The notes under the pieces: model-generated | Seen by the model: the letters and a program-made list of their open reading frames with translations, nothing else | The model's database searches: none | What the model was told of the DNA's origin: nothing | Assembly: GCA_035716005.1 (NCBI GenBank) | Contig: DASTKG010000162.1 | Span: forward strand, 1 to 22,990 | Length of the DNA: 22,990 nucleotides | Reading direction: 5' to 3' | DNA from: SZUA-252 sp035716005 | GTDB lineage: Bacteria; Eisenbacteria; RBG-16-71-46; SZUA-252 | Position numbers and translations under genes: made by a program | In this document: positions 8,327 through 16,106 of the stretch, one piece after another | Layout: each line of letters starts with the position of its first letter | Numbering within the stretch: the stretch's first letter is position 1

Positions 8327-10293
8327 CGGAGCGCCAGGTAGCCGAACACGACCACCATCCCCAGGGTGAGGATCAACGCGTAGAGCTGCACGTAGCCGGT
8401 CTGCGCGAGCCGCAGCCAGCCGGAGCCCTCCTCCACCTTCTTGCCCACGCCGTTCACCGCGCCGTCCACCACGGCGGCGTCGACGTCCTTCCAGAGCTTG
8501 TTCGAAAGGCGGACGATCGGCTGCACGATGCGCGCGTCGTAGATCTCGTCGACCCACCACTTGTGCCAGAGCAGCTCGTAGAGGCCGCGCGCCTTCTCCG
8601 CGAGCCGGTGCGGCGCCTGCGGATCCTTCACGTAGAAGCGGTGCGCCACGAAGATGCCGAGAAGCGCGACGCCGAGGGAGATCGCCATCAGCAGGACCTC
8701 GAGCGTCGGGTCGTGGTGCGCGCCGGCGCCGTGCGCCATCGCCCCCTCGGCCGCCGCCGCGCCGTGGGCCGCGGCTCCGCCGGCCAGCCGCTGGAGATCG
8801 CCGAAGACGGGCTCCAGGAAGGCGTCGAGCCGCTGCCCGCCCTGCATGAGCGGCACCTGCACGAAGCCGCCGATCAGGCTGAGGACGGCGAGGAGCATGA
8901 GCGGAACGGTCATGCTGTTCGGCGACTCGTGGAGATGGTGCTTCGCCTCGTGGGTCAGGCGCTCCTGGCCGTGGAAGGTCATGAAGTAGAGCCGGAACAT
9001 GTAGAAGGCCGTCATGAAGGCGCCGAGCACGCCGGCGGCCCAGAGGATCGGTCCGCCGTTCTGGTACGCCTTCCAGAGGATCTCGTCCTTCGAGAAGAAG
9101 CCGGCGAACGGGAAGACGCCCGCGATGGCGAGCGTCGCGATCAGCATCGTCAGGTGCGTCTTCGGAAGGTGCTTCTTCAGGCCGCCCATCCGGTCCATGT
9201 CCTGCTCGCCGGAGAGGGCGTGGATCACGCTCCCGGCCCCGAGGAAGAGGAGCGCCTTGAAGAAGGCGTGCGTCATCAGATGGAAGATGCCCGCCGTGAA
9301 GGCCGAGACGCCCATGGCGAGGAACATGTAGCCGAGCTGGCTCACCGTCGAGTACGCCAGCACCCGCTTGATGTCCTTCTGCACGAGGCCGATCGTCGCG
9401 GCGAAGAGCGCGGTCGCGGCCCCGACGATGGCGACCACGAGGAGCGCCGTCGGCGCGAGGGCGTAGAGGATGTGGCAGCGCGCGATCATGTAGACGCCGG
9501 CCGTGACCATGGTGGCGGCGTGGATGAGCGCGGAGACCGGCGTCGGGCCTTCCATGGCGTCGGGGAGCCAGACGTAGAGCGGGATCTGCGCGCTCTTGCC
9601 GGTGGCGCCGACGAAGAGGAAGAGGGCGATCGCCGTGACGAGCCCGCCGCCCATCGCCAGCCGGCCCGGAGCCTCCGAGAATACGCGGCCGAAGTCGAGC
9701 GTCCCGAACGTGACGAAGATGAGGAAGATGCCGATCAGGAAGCCCCAGTCGCCGATCCGGTTCACGATGAAGGCCTTCTTCCCCGCCTCGGCCGCCGACG
9801 GGCGCTGGTACCAGAACCCGATCAGGAGGTAGGAGCAGAGCCCCACGCCTTCCCAGCCGAAGAACATGACGAGGAAGTTGTCGGCCAGGACCAGCACCAG
9901 CATGCAGAAGGTGAAGAGGTTCAGGTAGGCGAAGTAGCGCCCGTACGACTTCTCGTGGCTCATGTAGCCGGTGGAGTAGACGTGAATCAGGAATCCGACT
10001 CCCGTCACCACCAGCATCATCACGGCCGAGAGCGGATCGAGCCCCAGCCGGACCGCCACCGACAGGTCGCCCGAATCGATCCACGAGAAGAGCGTCTGCT
10101 GGAAGAAGCGCTCCTCCGCCGGCGAGGCGAGAAGCGTCTGGAGGCAGCCGAGCGCGATGGCGAAGGCCACCCCCACCGATCCGACGCCGATGGCGCTGAC
10201 CAGCTTCCGGGGCAGCTTGCCGGCGCCGAACCCGTTCAGAATCGCTCCGAAGAGCGGAAGGGCCGGCACCAGCCAGAGCATGTTCAGGGACAT
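8323..10293 (-). CDS. nuoL: NADH-quinone oxidoreductase subunit L
   Basis: This 656-residue subunit is the terminal antiporter-like component of the membrane arm. Its C-terminus includes the long lateral amphipathic helix and a last transmembrane helix. Motifs include YMSHEKSYGRYFAYLNLF, the TM5 Glu in FFGWEGVGLCSYLLIGFWY, the Lys in GKSAQIPLYVWLPDAMEGP, and VLAYSTVSQLGYMFLAMG. The start ATG follows a GAAGGG Shine-Dalgarno, four bases after the nuoK stop. An insert rich in Ala, Gly and His (about residues 502-528, plus positions near 8705-8790) sits between late hydrophobic segments. It is longer than the roughly 613 residues of the E. coli protein. Confidence 0.97.
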   Translation of the reverse strand: MSLNMLWLVPALPLFGAILNGFGAGKLPRKLVSAIGVGSVGVAFAIALGCLQTLLASPAEERFFQQTLFSWIDSGDLSVAVRLGLDPLSAVMMLVVTGVGFLIHVYSTGYMSHEKSYGRYFAYLNLFTFCMLVLVLADNFLVMFFGWEGVGLCSYLLIGFWYQRPSAAEAGKKAFIVNRIGDWGFLIGIFLIFVTFGTLDFGRVFSEAPGRLAMGGGLVTAIALFLFVGATGKSAQIPLYVWLPDAMEGPTPVSALIHAATMVTAGVYMIARCHILYALAPTALLVVAIVGAATALFAATIGLVQKDIKRVLAYSTVSQLGYMFLAMGVSAFTAGIFHLMTHAFFKALLFLGAGSVIHALSGEQDMDRMGGLKKHLPKTHLTMLIATLAIAGVFPFAGFFSKDEILWKAYQNGGPILWAAGVLGAFMTAFYMFRLYFMTFHGQERLTHEAKHHLHESPNSMTVPLMLLAVLSLIGGFVQVPLMQGGQRLDAFLEPVFGDLQRLAGGAAAHGAAAAEGAMAHGAGAHHDPTLEVLLMAISLGVALLGIFVAHRFYVKDPQAPHRLAEKARGLYELLWHKWWVDEIYDARIVQPIVRLSNKLWKDVDAAVVDGAVNGVGKKVEEGSGWLRLAQTGYVQLYALILTLGMVVVFGYLALR

Positions 10294-10297
10294 CGCG

Positions 10298-10612
10298 TCA
10301 GCCCTTCAGTAGGTGGACGTCGTCCACGTTGGCGGTTTCCTTCTTCCGGAAGATCGCGACGAGAATGGCGAGACCGATCGCCACTTCCGCCGCGGCGACC
10401 GCCATGACGAAGAAGACGAAGATGTGTCCGTCCATGGAGCCGTGCTGCCGCGAGAAGGCCACGAACGACAGGTTCACCGCGTTCAGCATGAGCTCGATCG
10501 ACATGAAGATGATGAGCGCGCTCCGCCGGACCAGCACCCCGACCACGCCGATCGTGAAGAGGATCCCGGCGAGGATCTGATACGCGACGAGCGGCGGCAT
10601 CATGGCGTTCAT
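10298..10612 (-). CDS. nuoK: NADH-quinone oxidoreductase subunit K
   Basis: This 104-residue subunit has three transmembrane helices. Both conserved membrane glutamates of the family are visible, in FMSIELMLNAVNL (helix 2) and VAAAEVAIGLAILV (helix 3). The length is typical. The ATG at 10612 overlaps the nuoJ stop by one base (TGATG). A second in-frame ATG pair a few codons later is an alternative start. It acts in the proton channel next to NuoJ and NuoA. Confidence 0.97.
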   Translation of the reverse strand: MNAMMPPLVAYQILAGILFTIGVVGVLVRRSALIIFMSIELMLNAVNLSFVAFSRQHGSMDGHIFVFFVMAVAAAEVAIGLAILVAIFRKKETANVDDVHLLKG

Positions 10613-11127
10613 CAGGCGAACTTCCTCTTGGCGAGAACCACCGCGCCGACCACCGCCACGAGGAGGAGGATCGAGGTGATCTCGAACGGGAAGAGCCAGG
10701 TCGTGTAGAGGATCTTCCCGATCGCGGCGGGCGAGCCGAAGTCGGCCGGCAGCGGCGGCGCCGCGGGCAGGCCGCCCCCTTCCCCGCCGTTCGGCGAGAG
10801 CGCGGTCCAGAGGAGCTCCACCATCACGAGGAGCCCGAAGAGGAACCCGAAGCCCTTCGCGGCGCCGGGGGTCAGGACGTCCGGGTCCTGCCGGAAGTTC
10901 AGGAGCATGAGGACGAAGAGGAAGAGGACCATGATCGCGCCCGCGTAGACGATCACCTGGAGCGCGGCGATGAACTGCGCGTTGAGCAGGATGAAGAGCC
11001 CGGAGAGCGACAGGAGGACGCCGACCAGGAGGAGCGCGCAGTGCACCGGGTTCCGGTGGAAGACGACGCCGAGCGCGCAGACGACCGAGGTCAGGGCGAA
11101 GAAGGAGAAGAGAACGGTCTCGAGCAT
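10612..11127 (-). CDS. nuoJ: NADH-quinone oxidoreductase subunit J
   Basis: This 171-residue membrane subunit has about five hydrophobic segments. The LNAQFIAALQVIVYAGAIMV helix, with the pi-bulge-type YAGAIMVLFLFV motif, is diagnostic. The start ATG at 11127 has GGGGGAGA about 6 bases upstream and lies 14 bases after the nuoH stop. The frame is open further upstream to 11559, but that is antisense-like sequence over nuoH. In most operons nuoI lies between nuoH and nuoJ; here nothing does. Confidence 0.96.
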   Translation of the reverse strand: MLETVLFSFFALTSVVCALGVVFHRNPVHCALLLVGVLLSLSGLFILLNAQFIAALQVIVYAGAIMVLFLFVLMLLNFRQDPDVLTPGAAKGFGFLFGLLVMVELLWTALSPNGGEGGGLPAAPPLPADFGSPAAIGKILYTTWLFPFEITSILLLVAVVGAVVLAKRKFA

Positions 11128-11141
11128 GTCGCGGTCTCCCC

Positions 11142-12128
11142 CTATCCCTTCAGGACCAGAACCACGGCCGTCACGGCCATGTTCAGGAGCGACGCCGGCA
11201 ACAGCACCTTCCAGCCGAGGCTCATGAGCTGATCGTAGCGAAGCCGCGGAAACGTCGCGCGGAGCCAGATGTAGCAGAAGAGGAAGAAGCCGAGCTTGAT
11301 GAGGAACCAGACCGGGCCCGGAAGGACCGGCCCGTGCCAGGCGCCGAGGAAGCAGGTGATGGCCACGCCCGAGACCACCATCATGTTCGCGTACTCCGAA
11401 AGGAAGTAGAGCGCGAACTTCATGCTCGAGAACTCGGTGTGGAACCCGGCCACCAGCTCCGACTCGGCCTCGGCCAGGTCGAAGGGCGCGCGGTTCGTCT
11501 CCGCCACGGCGCAGATGATGTAGATGAGGAAGGCGAAGAATTGCGGAACGATGAACCACATGTTCGCCTGCGCGCGGCCGATCTCGGCGAGGGAGAGGCT
11601 CCCCGTCATCATGATGATCGGGACGATCGAGATTCCCTGCGCCAGCTCGTAGGAGATCATCTGCGCCGAGGAGCGGAGCCCGCCGAGGAGCGGATACTTG
11701 GAGTTCGACGACCAGCCGCCGAGCACGATCCCGTACACCCCCATCGACGTCGTGCCGAGGAGGAAGAGGACCGCCACGTTCACGTCGGTGATGTGGAGCA
11801 TGATCGTCCGGCCGAAGAATTCGAACGAATCGCCCCAGGGGATCACCGTCATGGCGACGAGCGCGGTGATGATGGAGAGGGCCGGCGCCAGGAAGTAGAG
11901 GACCTTGTCGGCCTGCGAGGGCACCAGGTCTTCCTTCATGAAGAGCTTGATGCCGTCGGCCACGGTCTGGAGGATGCCGAAGGGGCCGACGCGCTCGGGA
12001 CCGATCCGGTCCTGCATGTGGCCGAGCACCTTGCGCTCCATCCAGACGATCAGGATGACGCTGACGCAGGTGAAGCCGAGCACGACGAGGACCTTGACCG
12101 TGGCTTCGATGATGAGGGCGAGGTCCAC
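11142..12128 (-). CDS. nuoH: NADH-quinone oxidoreductase subunit H
   Basis: This 328-residue subunit forms part of the quinone-binding chamber and contacts NuoB, NuoD and NuoI. Visible motifs are MERKVLGHMQDRIGPERVGP, DGIKLFMKEDLVP, the acidic loop AETNRAPFDLAEAESELVAG, and FHTEFSSMKFALYFLSEYANM. All are characteristic of the family. Eight or so transmembrane segments are evident and the length is usual. The start is GTG at 12128, four bases after the nuoE stop. The quinone-site partners NuoB and NuoD are not encoded in this cluster. Confidence 0.97.
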   Translation of the reverse strand: MDLALIIEATVKVLVVLGFTCVSVILIVWMERKVLGHMQDRIGPERVGPFGILQTVADGIKLFMKEDLVPSQADKVLYFLAPALSIITALVAMTVIPWGDSFEFFGRTIMLHITDVNVAVLFLLGTTSMGVYGIVLGGWSSNSKYPLLGGLRSSAQMISYELAQGISIVPIIMMTGSLSLAEIGRAQANMWFIVPQFFAFLIYIICAVAETNRAPFDLAEAESELVAGFHTEFSSMKFALYFLSEYANMMVVSGVAITCFLGAWHGPVLPGPVWFLIKLGFFLFCYIWLRATFPRLRYDQLMSLGWKVLLPASLLNMAVTAVVLVLKG

Positions 12129-12132
12129 GGGG

Positions 12133-12597
12133 CTATTTGAGCTCCGTCAGGAGCCGGTCCACTTCCTGAGGCGTCACGTTCTCGTGGTACTTGTCGTTCA
12201 CCATGAGAACCGGAGCGGTGCCGCAGGAGCCGAGACACTCCACGGAGACGAGCGTGAATCGGCCGTCCGTGGTCGTCTCCCCCTCCTGGATGGCCAGCTT
12301 CTCCTCGATCTGCTTCTGAAGCCGATGCCCGCCCATCGCGCAGCAGGAGAGGTTTCGGCATACCTGTAAGACGTACTTCCCGACCGGCCGCTGGTAGAAC
12401 ATCGTGTAGAAGGAGACGACGCCGCGCACCGTCTGCTCGGCGAGCCCCAGGATCTCGGCCACCTCGCGCTGCGTCTCCTCGCTCAGCCAGCCCTGATCCT
12501 CCTGGGCGGCGTGGAGCGCGGGAATGAGCGCCGACTGATTCGTCTCGTAGACCGATTTGAAGGATTCGATCTTCTGGCGGGTCTGGGCGGAGAGCAC
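12133..12597 (-). CDS. nuoE: NADH-quinone oxidoreductase subunit E (2Fe-2S, thioredoxin-like)
   Basis: This 154-residue peripheral subunit starts with GTG at 12597, six bases after the nuoC stop. The N-terminal helical part includes WLSEETQREVAEILGL and VRGVVSFYTMFYQRPVGKY. The C-terminal thioredoxin-like domain carries the four cluster ligands as C80-x4-C85 (CRNLSC) and C121-x3-C125 (CLGSC), which would bind the N1a 2Fe-2S centre. An extra Cys86 adjoins Cys85. NuoE normally pairs with NuoF, which is not encoded in this window. Confidence 0.96.
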   Translation of the reverse strand: MLSAQTRQKIESFKSVYETNQSALIPALHAAQEDQGWLSEETQREVAEILGLAEQTVRGVVSFYTMFYQRPVGKYVLQVCRNLSCCAMGGHRLQKQIEEKLAIQEGETTTDGRFTLVSVECLGSCGTAPVLMVNDKYHENVTPQEVDRLLTELK

Positions 12598-12603
12598 GGC
12601 TTC

Positions 12604-13134
12604 CTAGTTCTCGACGTTCGGGAATTGGTCGGTGCGGGTCGGGTGATCCTTGCGAAGCGGATGACCCAGCCAGCCGTCGGGCGTCAGGATGCGCTGCAGA
12701 TTCGGGTGGCCCTCGAACACCAGGCCCATGAGGTCGTAGACCTCGCGCTCCATGAAGTCGGCGCTCTTCCAGACGGGGACGGCCGACGGCACCGTCTCGT
12801 TCTCGCGAACCGGCGTCTTGAGGAGGATGCGACGATTGAAGGCGATGGAATAGAGATTGTGGATCAGCTCGAAGCGCGGTTCGTCCGGTCCGCGGTGATT
12901 CAGGTAGTCGACCGACGTCACGTCGGTCAGCAGGTCGCAGAGGAGATTACGGTCGTCCCGCGCGAATCGGAGCGCGTCGAGCAGGACGTCCCTCCGAATC
13001 CAGATCGAGAGCTGGCCGCGGAAGGAGATCGCGTCGAGGACGGCATCGCCGAACTTGCCCCGAAAGCCCTCCACGACCGCCTTCTGGTCGTCCGTGAGGG
13101 CGTCGAGCTGGTCGGGATCGGGTCTCAATCCCAT
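12604..13134 (-). CDS. nuoC: NADH-quinone oxidoreductase subunit C (30 kDa)
   Basis: This 176-residue peripheral subunit carries the family signature EREVYDLMGLVFEGHPNLQR, then ILTPDGWLGHPLRKDHP near the C-terminus. The ATG at 13134 lies inside nuoA, giving a 10-base overlap. The protein ends PNVEN shortly after the signature, so it is a stand-alone NuoC and not a NuoCD fusion. The usual neighbours nuoB (upstream) and nuoD (downstream) are absent. The overlap with nuoA is ordinary operon packing, so a deletion or misassembly at that point is unlikely. Confidence 0.95.
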   Translation of the reverse strand: MGLRPDPDQLDALTDDQKAVVEGFRGKFGDAVLDAISFRGQLSIWIRRDVLLDALRFARDDRNLLCDLLTDVTSVDYLNHRGPDEPRFELIHNLYSIAFNRRILLKTPVRENETVPSAVPVWKSADFMEREVYDLMGLVFEGHPNLQRILTPDGWLGHPLRKDHPTRTDQFPNVEN

Positions 13135-13502
13135 TCGAGCGCTCCCTTCCCCCAGATCCAGATGAAGCCGGCAAGGAGGATGAGGAGGAAGATCCCCATC
13201 TCGATGAGGCCGAAGATATGGAGCTGCTTGAAGATGACGGCCCACGGATAGAGGAAGACCGTCTCGATGTCGAAGACGATGAAGAGCATCGCCACGAGGT
13301 AGAAGCGGGTGTGGAACCGCTCCCGCGCGTTCCCCACCGGGGTCACGCCGCACTCGTAGGGGAGGAGCTTGGCCTTGCTGTAGACGCGGTTCCCGAGGAA
13401 ATGGGACGCCGCGAGCGTGAAGGCCGCGAAGCCGACCGCCACGATCACCATGATGAGGATGGGTATGAACGCGGCGACGCTGTTCGGATCTACCGGGCCC
13501 AC
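13125..13502 (-). CDS. nuoA: NADH-quinone oxidoreductase subunit A
   Basis: This 125-residue subunit has three transmembrane helices and is the first gene of the nuo cluster. Family motifs are YECGVTPVGNARERFHTRFY, with the Cys-containing first loop that reaches the quinone chamber, and MLFIVFDIETVFLYPWAV with its conserved acidic residues. The proposed start is GTG at 13502, preceded by GAGGG with five-base spacing. The 109-bp gap upstream holds a good promoter candidate. Confidence 0.95.
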   Translation of the reverse strand: MGPVDPNSVAAFIPILIMVIVAVGFAAFTLAASHFLGNRVYSKAKLLPYECGVTPVGNARERFHTRFYLVAMLFIVFDIETVFLYPWAVIFKQLHIFGLIEMGIFLLILLAGFIWIWGKGALEWD

Positions 13503-13585
13503 CGATTCCCTCGCCTCCGAAGGGGTCGAATCCGCCCCGCGCCTCGAACGGCCGCGAGTTCGTGAAAAAAGGTGCTAATCGCGGC

Positions 13586-13615
13586 AGGATAGGAACTTGC
13601 CTAAGTCCCTGTCAA
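13586..13615 (-). promoter_or_regulatory. Putative sigma-70-type promoter of the nuo operon
   Basis: On the minus strand a perfect TTGACA (plus 13610-13615) and TATCCT (plus 13586-13591, four of six matches) are spaced 18 bp apart. The -35 overlaps the last codons of the upstream metallo-hydrolase gene. Initiation near 13578 would give a leader of about 75 nt before the nuoA GTG. That leader contains a T6 run and a weak 5-bp inverted repeat (CGAAC/GTTCG at 13545-13562). No riboswitch-like structure was recognised. Confidence 0.5.
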
Positions 13616-14457
13616 GCCACTTTCTCCGAGACCACCTTGTCGACGCTCCCGCTCACGCGAACCGCCATGACGTCGGGATCGTGCTCGAAGAGGAAGATCC
13701 AGTTCTCCCGGGTGGCGTCGGCGAGGATCTTACGCTTCGTTTCGAGCGTCATCATCGGATAGAGGTCGTACCCCATGATGTACGGAAGGGGTATATGGGC
13801 GGCCGTCGGGATGAGATCAACGGTGTAGAGGGCCCGGCCGCTCGGAAGGTCGAAGAAGGTTCCTTGGTGCCCGAGCGTGTGCCCCGGTAGGAGCCGCATC
13901 GAGACGCCCGGAAGGATCTCGAGATCGTCCTCGTGGATGGTCAGTTGCCCCGACGCCTCCAGCGGATCGTAGTTGTCCGGGAAGTAGGAGGCCCGGTTCC
14001 GTTCGTTGGCGTGGTGCGCGTCGTGCCACTCCTGGCGCCGAACGAAGTAGCGGGCGTTCGGAAACGTGGGGCGCACCGTCCCGTCCTCGCCGCGCGTCGT
14101 GCCGCCGCCGCAGTGGTCGAAGTGGAGATGCGTCAGCGCCACCGTGTCGATGTCGCCAGGGGCCACGCCGAGGGCCGCCAGATCCGCGATGAGCCCTTCC
14201 GGGCCCTCGATGGCGTAGATGTCGCGGAACTTGGCGTCGTTCTTCGTCCCCGACCCCGCGTCGACCAGGACGCGCTTTCCATCCCCTTCGATGAGGAGGC
14301 AGTTCATCCCCATCCGGATGCGATTCTTCTCGTCCGCCGGCGCGACGCGGCTCCAGAGCGTCTTCGGGACGACGCCGAACATGGCGCCGCCGTCGAGACG
14401 GAACCGCCCGCCCGAGATGAAGTGGACCTTGTAGGGCCCGAGCGAAATCGAAGGCAC
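13612..14457 (-). CDS. Metallo-beta-lactamase-fold hydrolase, lactonase-like
   Basis: From the proposed GTG start the protein has 281 residues. Zinc ligands expected for the fold are visible: H110-x-H112-x-D114-H115 (THLHFDH), H193 in LPGHTLGH, D214 in YTVDLIP and H259 in FEHDP. The layout and the HIPLPYIMGYDLYPMMT stretch resemble the YtnP/AHL-lactonase-like branch, whose members hydrolyse lactones or related esters; the substrate is unknown. The reading frame is open back to an ATG at 14556, but that extension is the 3' part of the RNase P RNA gene, so the GTG at 14457 (GAGGA upstream) is preferred. It lacks a signal peptide and is probably cytoplasmic. Confidence 0.85.
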   Translation of the reverse strand: MPSISLGPYKVHFISGGRFRLDGGAMFGVVPKTLWSRVAPADEKNRIRMGMNCLLIEGDGKRVLVDAGSGTKNDAKFRDIYAIEGPEGLIADLAALGVAPGDIDTVALTHLHFDHCGGGTTRGEDGTVRPTFPNARYFVRRQEWHDAHHANERNRASYFPDNYDPLEASGQLTIHEDDLEILPGVSMRLLPGHTLGHQGTFFDLPSGRALYTVDLIPTAAHIPLPYIMGYDLYPMMTLETKRKILADATRENWIFLFEHDPDVMAVRVSGSVDKVVSEKVA

Positions 14458-14504
14458 GGGAATGGGCGGATCCTCGTGTGGGAATGGATGCGGCGAATTC
14501 GAGA

Positions 14505-14870
<366 letters not shown>

Positions 14871-14903
14871 AGTCTTCGAATCCTGCCTGTTACGCCGCGG
14901 TTG

Positions 14904-14932
14904 ATCTTAGGCTGCGAACCCCCAAGAATCAA
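14904..14932 (-). promoter_or_regulatory. Putative rnpB promoter
   Basis: On the minus strand TTGATT (plus 14927-14932) and TAAGAT (plus 14904-14909) are separated by exactly 17 bp, each matching four of six consensus positions. Transcription would start about 25-30 nt before helix P1, so a short 5' extension would need trimming. The element lies directly against the divergent HAD gene start at 14936. Confidence 0.4.
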
Positions 14933-14935
14933 GGG

Positions 14936-15595
14936 ATGGAGCCCCTCGTCAGGCCGGCGCTTCTCACGTTCGACGTCTTCGGCACGCTCCTCGACTGGCG
15001 CCGCGGGATGCGCCAGGCGGTGGAGCGCGCCGGAGGGCCGTGGAACGAGGCGACGTTCGACCGCGTCGTCGACGCGCAGGGACGGGCCGAGGGCGGTCAC
15101 GGCGATGCATTCCGCCGCTACGCCGACATCACCGCCGAGAGCCTCGTCGAGGTGGTGGGGCTTTCGCCCGCCGCCGCGGAGGCGATCGGCGCGACGGTCG
15201 GCACCTGGCCTCCCTATCCCGATTCGCCGGAGGGCCTGCGTCGATTGATGCGCGTCGCGCCCTGCGCCGCCATGACGAACAGCGACCGCGCGCACGGCGT
15301 GCAGGCGCAGGAGAGCCTCGGCGTGCGGCTCACGCACTGGATCTGCGCGGAGGAGTCGCGGGCCTACAAGCCGTCGCCGGACGTCTGGCGATACGTGAGC
15401 CGGACGCTCGGCGTGCCGTTCGGGCGGTCGTGGTGGCACGTCTCGGCCTACGGCGACTACGATCTCGCCACCGCGCGTTCGCTCGGGCTCACCTGCGTCT
15501 ACGTCGAGCGACCGCACGCGAGGCCCGGCCCCGAGGACGTCCATGTCGGGGACCTGATCGAGCTGGCGGCGGTGGTGGAGAGTCTCGTCCGCTAG
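14936..15595 (+). CDS. HAD-superfamily hydrolase, haloacid dehalogenase type II-like
   Basis: This 219-residue protein starts at the ATG of MEPLVRPALLTFDVFGTLLDWR. Motif I is DVFGTL with the nucleophile at Asp13, motif II is MTNSDR, motif III is the Lys in ESRAYKPSPDVW, and a C-terminal acidic motif is SAYGDYDLATARSLG. The DxFGTLLDW form and the motif III/IV style resemble the L-2-haloacid dehalogenase-like branch, but many such proteins are phosphatases, so the substrate is unassigned. The cap domain lies between motifs I and II. The frame is open upstream into rnpB, but that part is not coding. The stop overlaps the convergent RNase H stop. Confidence 0.87.
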   Translation: MEPLVRPALLTFDVFGTLLDWRRGMRQAVERAGGPWNEATFDRVVDAQGRAEGGHGDAFRRYADITAESLVEVVGLSPAAAEAIGATVGTWPPYPDSPEGLRRLMRVAPCAAMTNSDRAHGVQAQESLGVRLTHWICAEESRAYKPSPDVWRYVSRTLGVPFGRSWWHVSAYGDYDLATARSLGLTCVYVERPHARPGPEDVHVGDLIELAAVVESLVR

Positions 15596-16011
15596 AGGCC
15601 CGCGGGCGGCCCCGCCTCGGCGTCGAGCGCCTCGTTCGCGAGCGCGTCGGCGCGCGCGTTCTCGGCGCGGCGGACGTGCCGGAAGGAATGGTTCGGCACG
15701 GCGTTCAGAAGCATCGTCGTCCGCCCGAAGAGCGCCTGAAGCCGCGGCTCCTTCACACGGTACTCCCCCTTCAGCTGCTTCACGATCAGCTCGCTGTCGA
15801 GGAGGAAGTCGGCCTCGGTGATGCGGGACTCCTTGAGGTACTCGAGGGCCGCGATGAGGGCGAGGTATTCGGCTTCGTTGTTCGTCTTCGTTCCGAGCGA
15901 CCGGCTCGCTTCGTAGACGACCCGCCCCTGGTCGTCCTGGATCACGATGCCGATCGCCGCCGGACCCGGGTTTCCGCGGGCGGCTCCGTCGGTGTTCACT
16001 CGATAGCGCAT
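15592..16011 (-). CDS. RNase HI-like ribonuclease (reverse-transcriptase-like RVT_3 type)
   Basis: This 139-residue protein begins MRYRVNTDGAARGNPGPAAIG. The catalytic DEDD set is visible as D8 (TDGAARGNPGP), E48 (TNNEAEYLAL), D72 (LLDSELIVKQ) and D122 (ENARADALAN), with His112 in the RHVRRAEN segment. It lacks the basic protrusion of E. coli RNase HI and matches the shorter YpdQ/RVT_3-like group, so it should cleave RNA in RNA-DNA hybrids. The frame is open to 16089, but the conserved N-terminus starts at 16011. Its stop and the HAD stop share the palindrome CTAG at 15592-15595. Confidence 0.9.
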   Translation of the reverse strand: MRYRVNTDGAARGNPGPAAIGIVIQDDQGRVVYEASRSLGTKTNNEAEYLALIAALEYLKESRITEADFLLDSELIVKQLKGEYRVKEPRLQALFGRTTMLLNAVPNHSFRHVRRAENARADALANEALDAEAGPPAGL

Positions 16012-16039
16012 GGCCGCAGAGTACGGGCCGCGCCGTGGT

Positions 16040-16068
16040 TTGACAACCTTCCATCCCCCGGCGACAAT
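16040..16068 (+). promoter_or_regulatory. Putative sigma-70-type promoter for the aroC operon
   Basis: TTGACA at 16040-16045 and GACAAT at 16063-16068 (four of six matches) are separated by 17 bp in the 95-bp divergent gap between the RNase H-like gene and the plus-strand operon. Initiation near 16075 would leave a leader of about 30 nt that contains GGAGGAA, six bases before the ATG at 16107. Confidence 0.5.
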
Positions 16069-16106
16069 CGGCGGCGACCGACCCACCATCCACGGAGGAA
16101 CCCGCC

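Noticed and set aside
6599..10084. An apparent 1161-residue protein including NuoM
   Set aside because: The upstream 586 codons are an out-of-frame reading of nuoL. Real NuoM similarity starts at the ATG at 8326, which overlaps the nuoL stop in normal operon fashion.
8563..10407. 614-codon plus-strand frame, and a similar one at 7229-8341
   Set aside because: Both are antisense to nuoL and nuoM, with the same Arg/Glu/His-rich shadow composition and no domain.
13545..13570. Hairpin plus T-tract as a terminator for the metallo-hydrolase
   Set aside because: On the minus strand the T6 run comes before, not after, the weak 5-bp inverted repeat, so it does not fit an intrinsic terminator.
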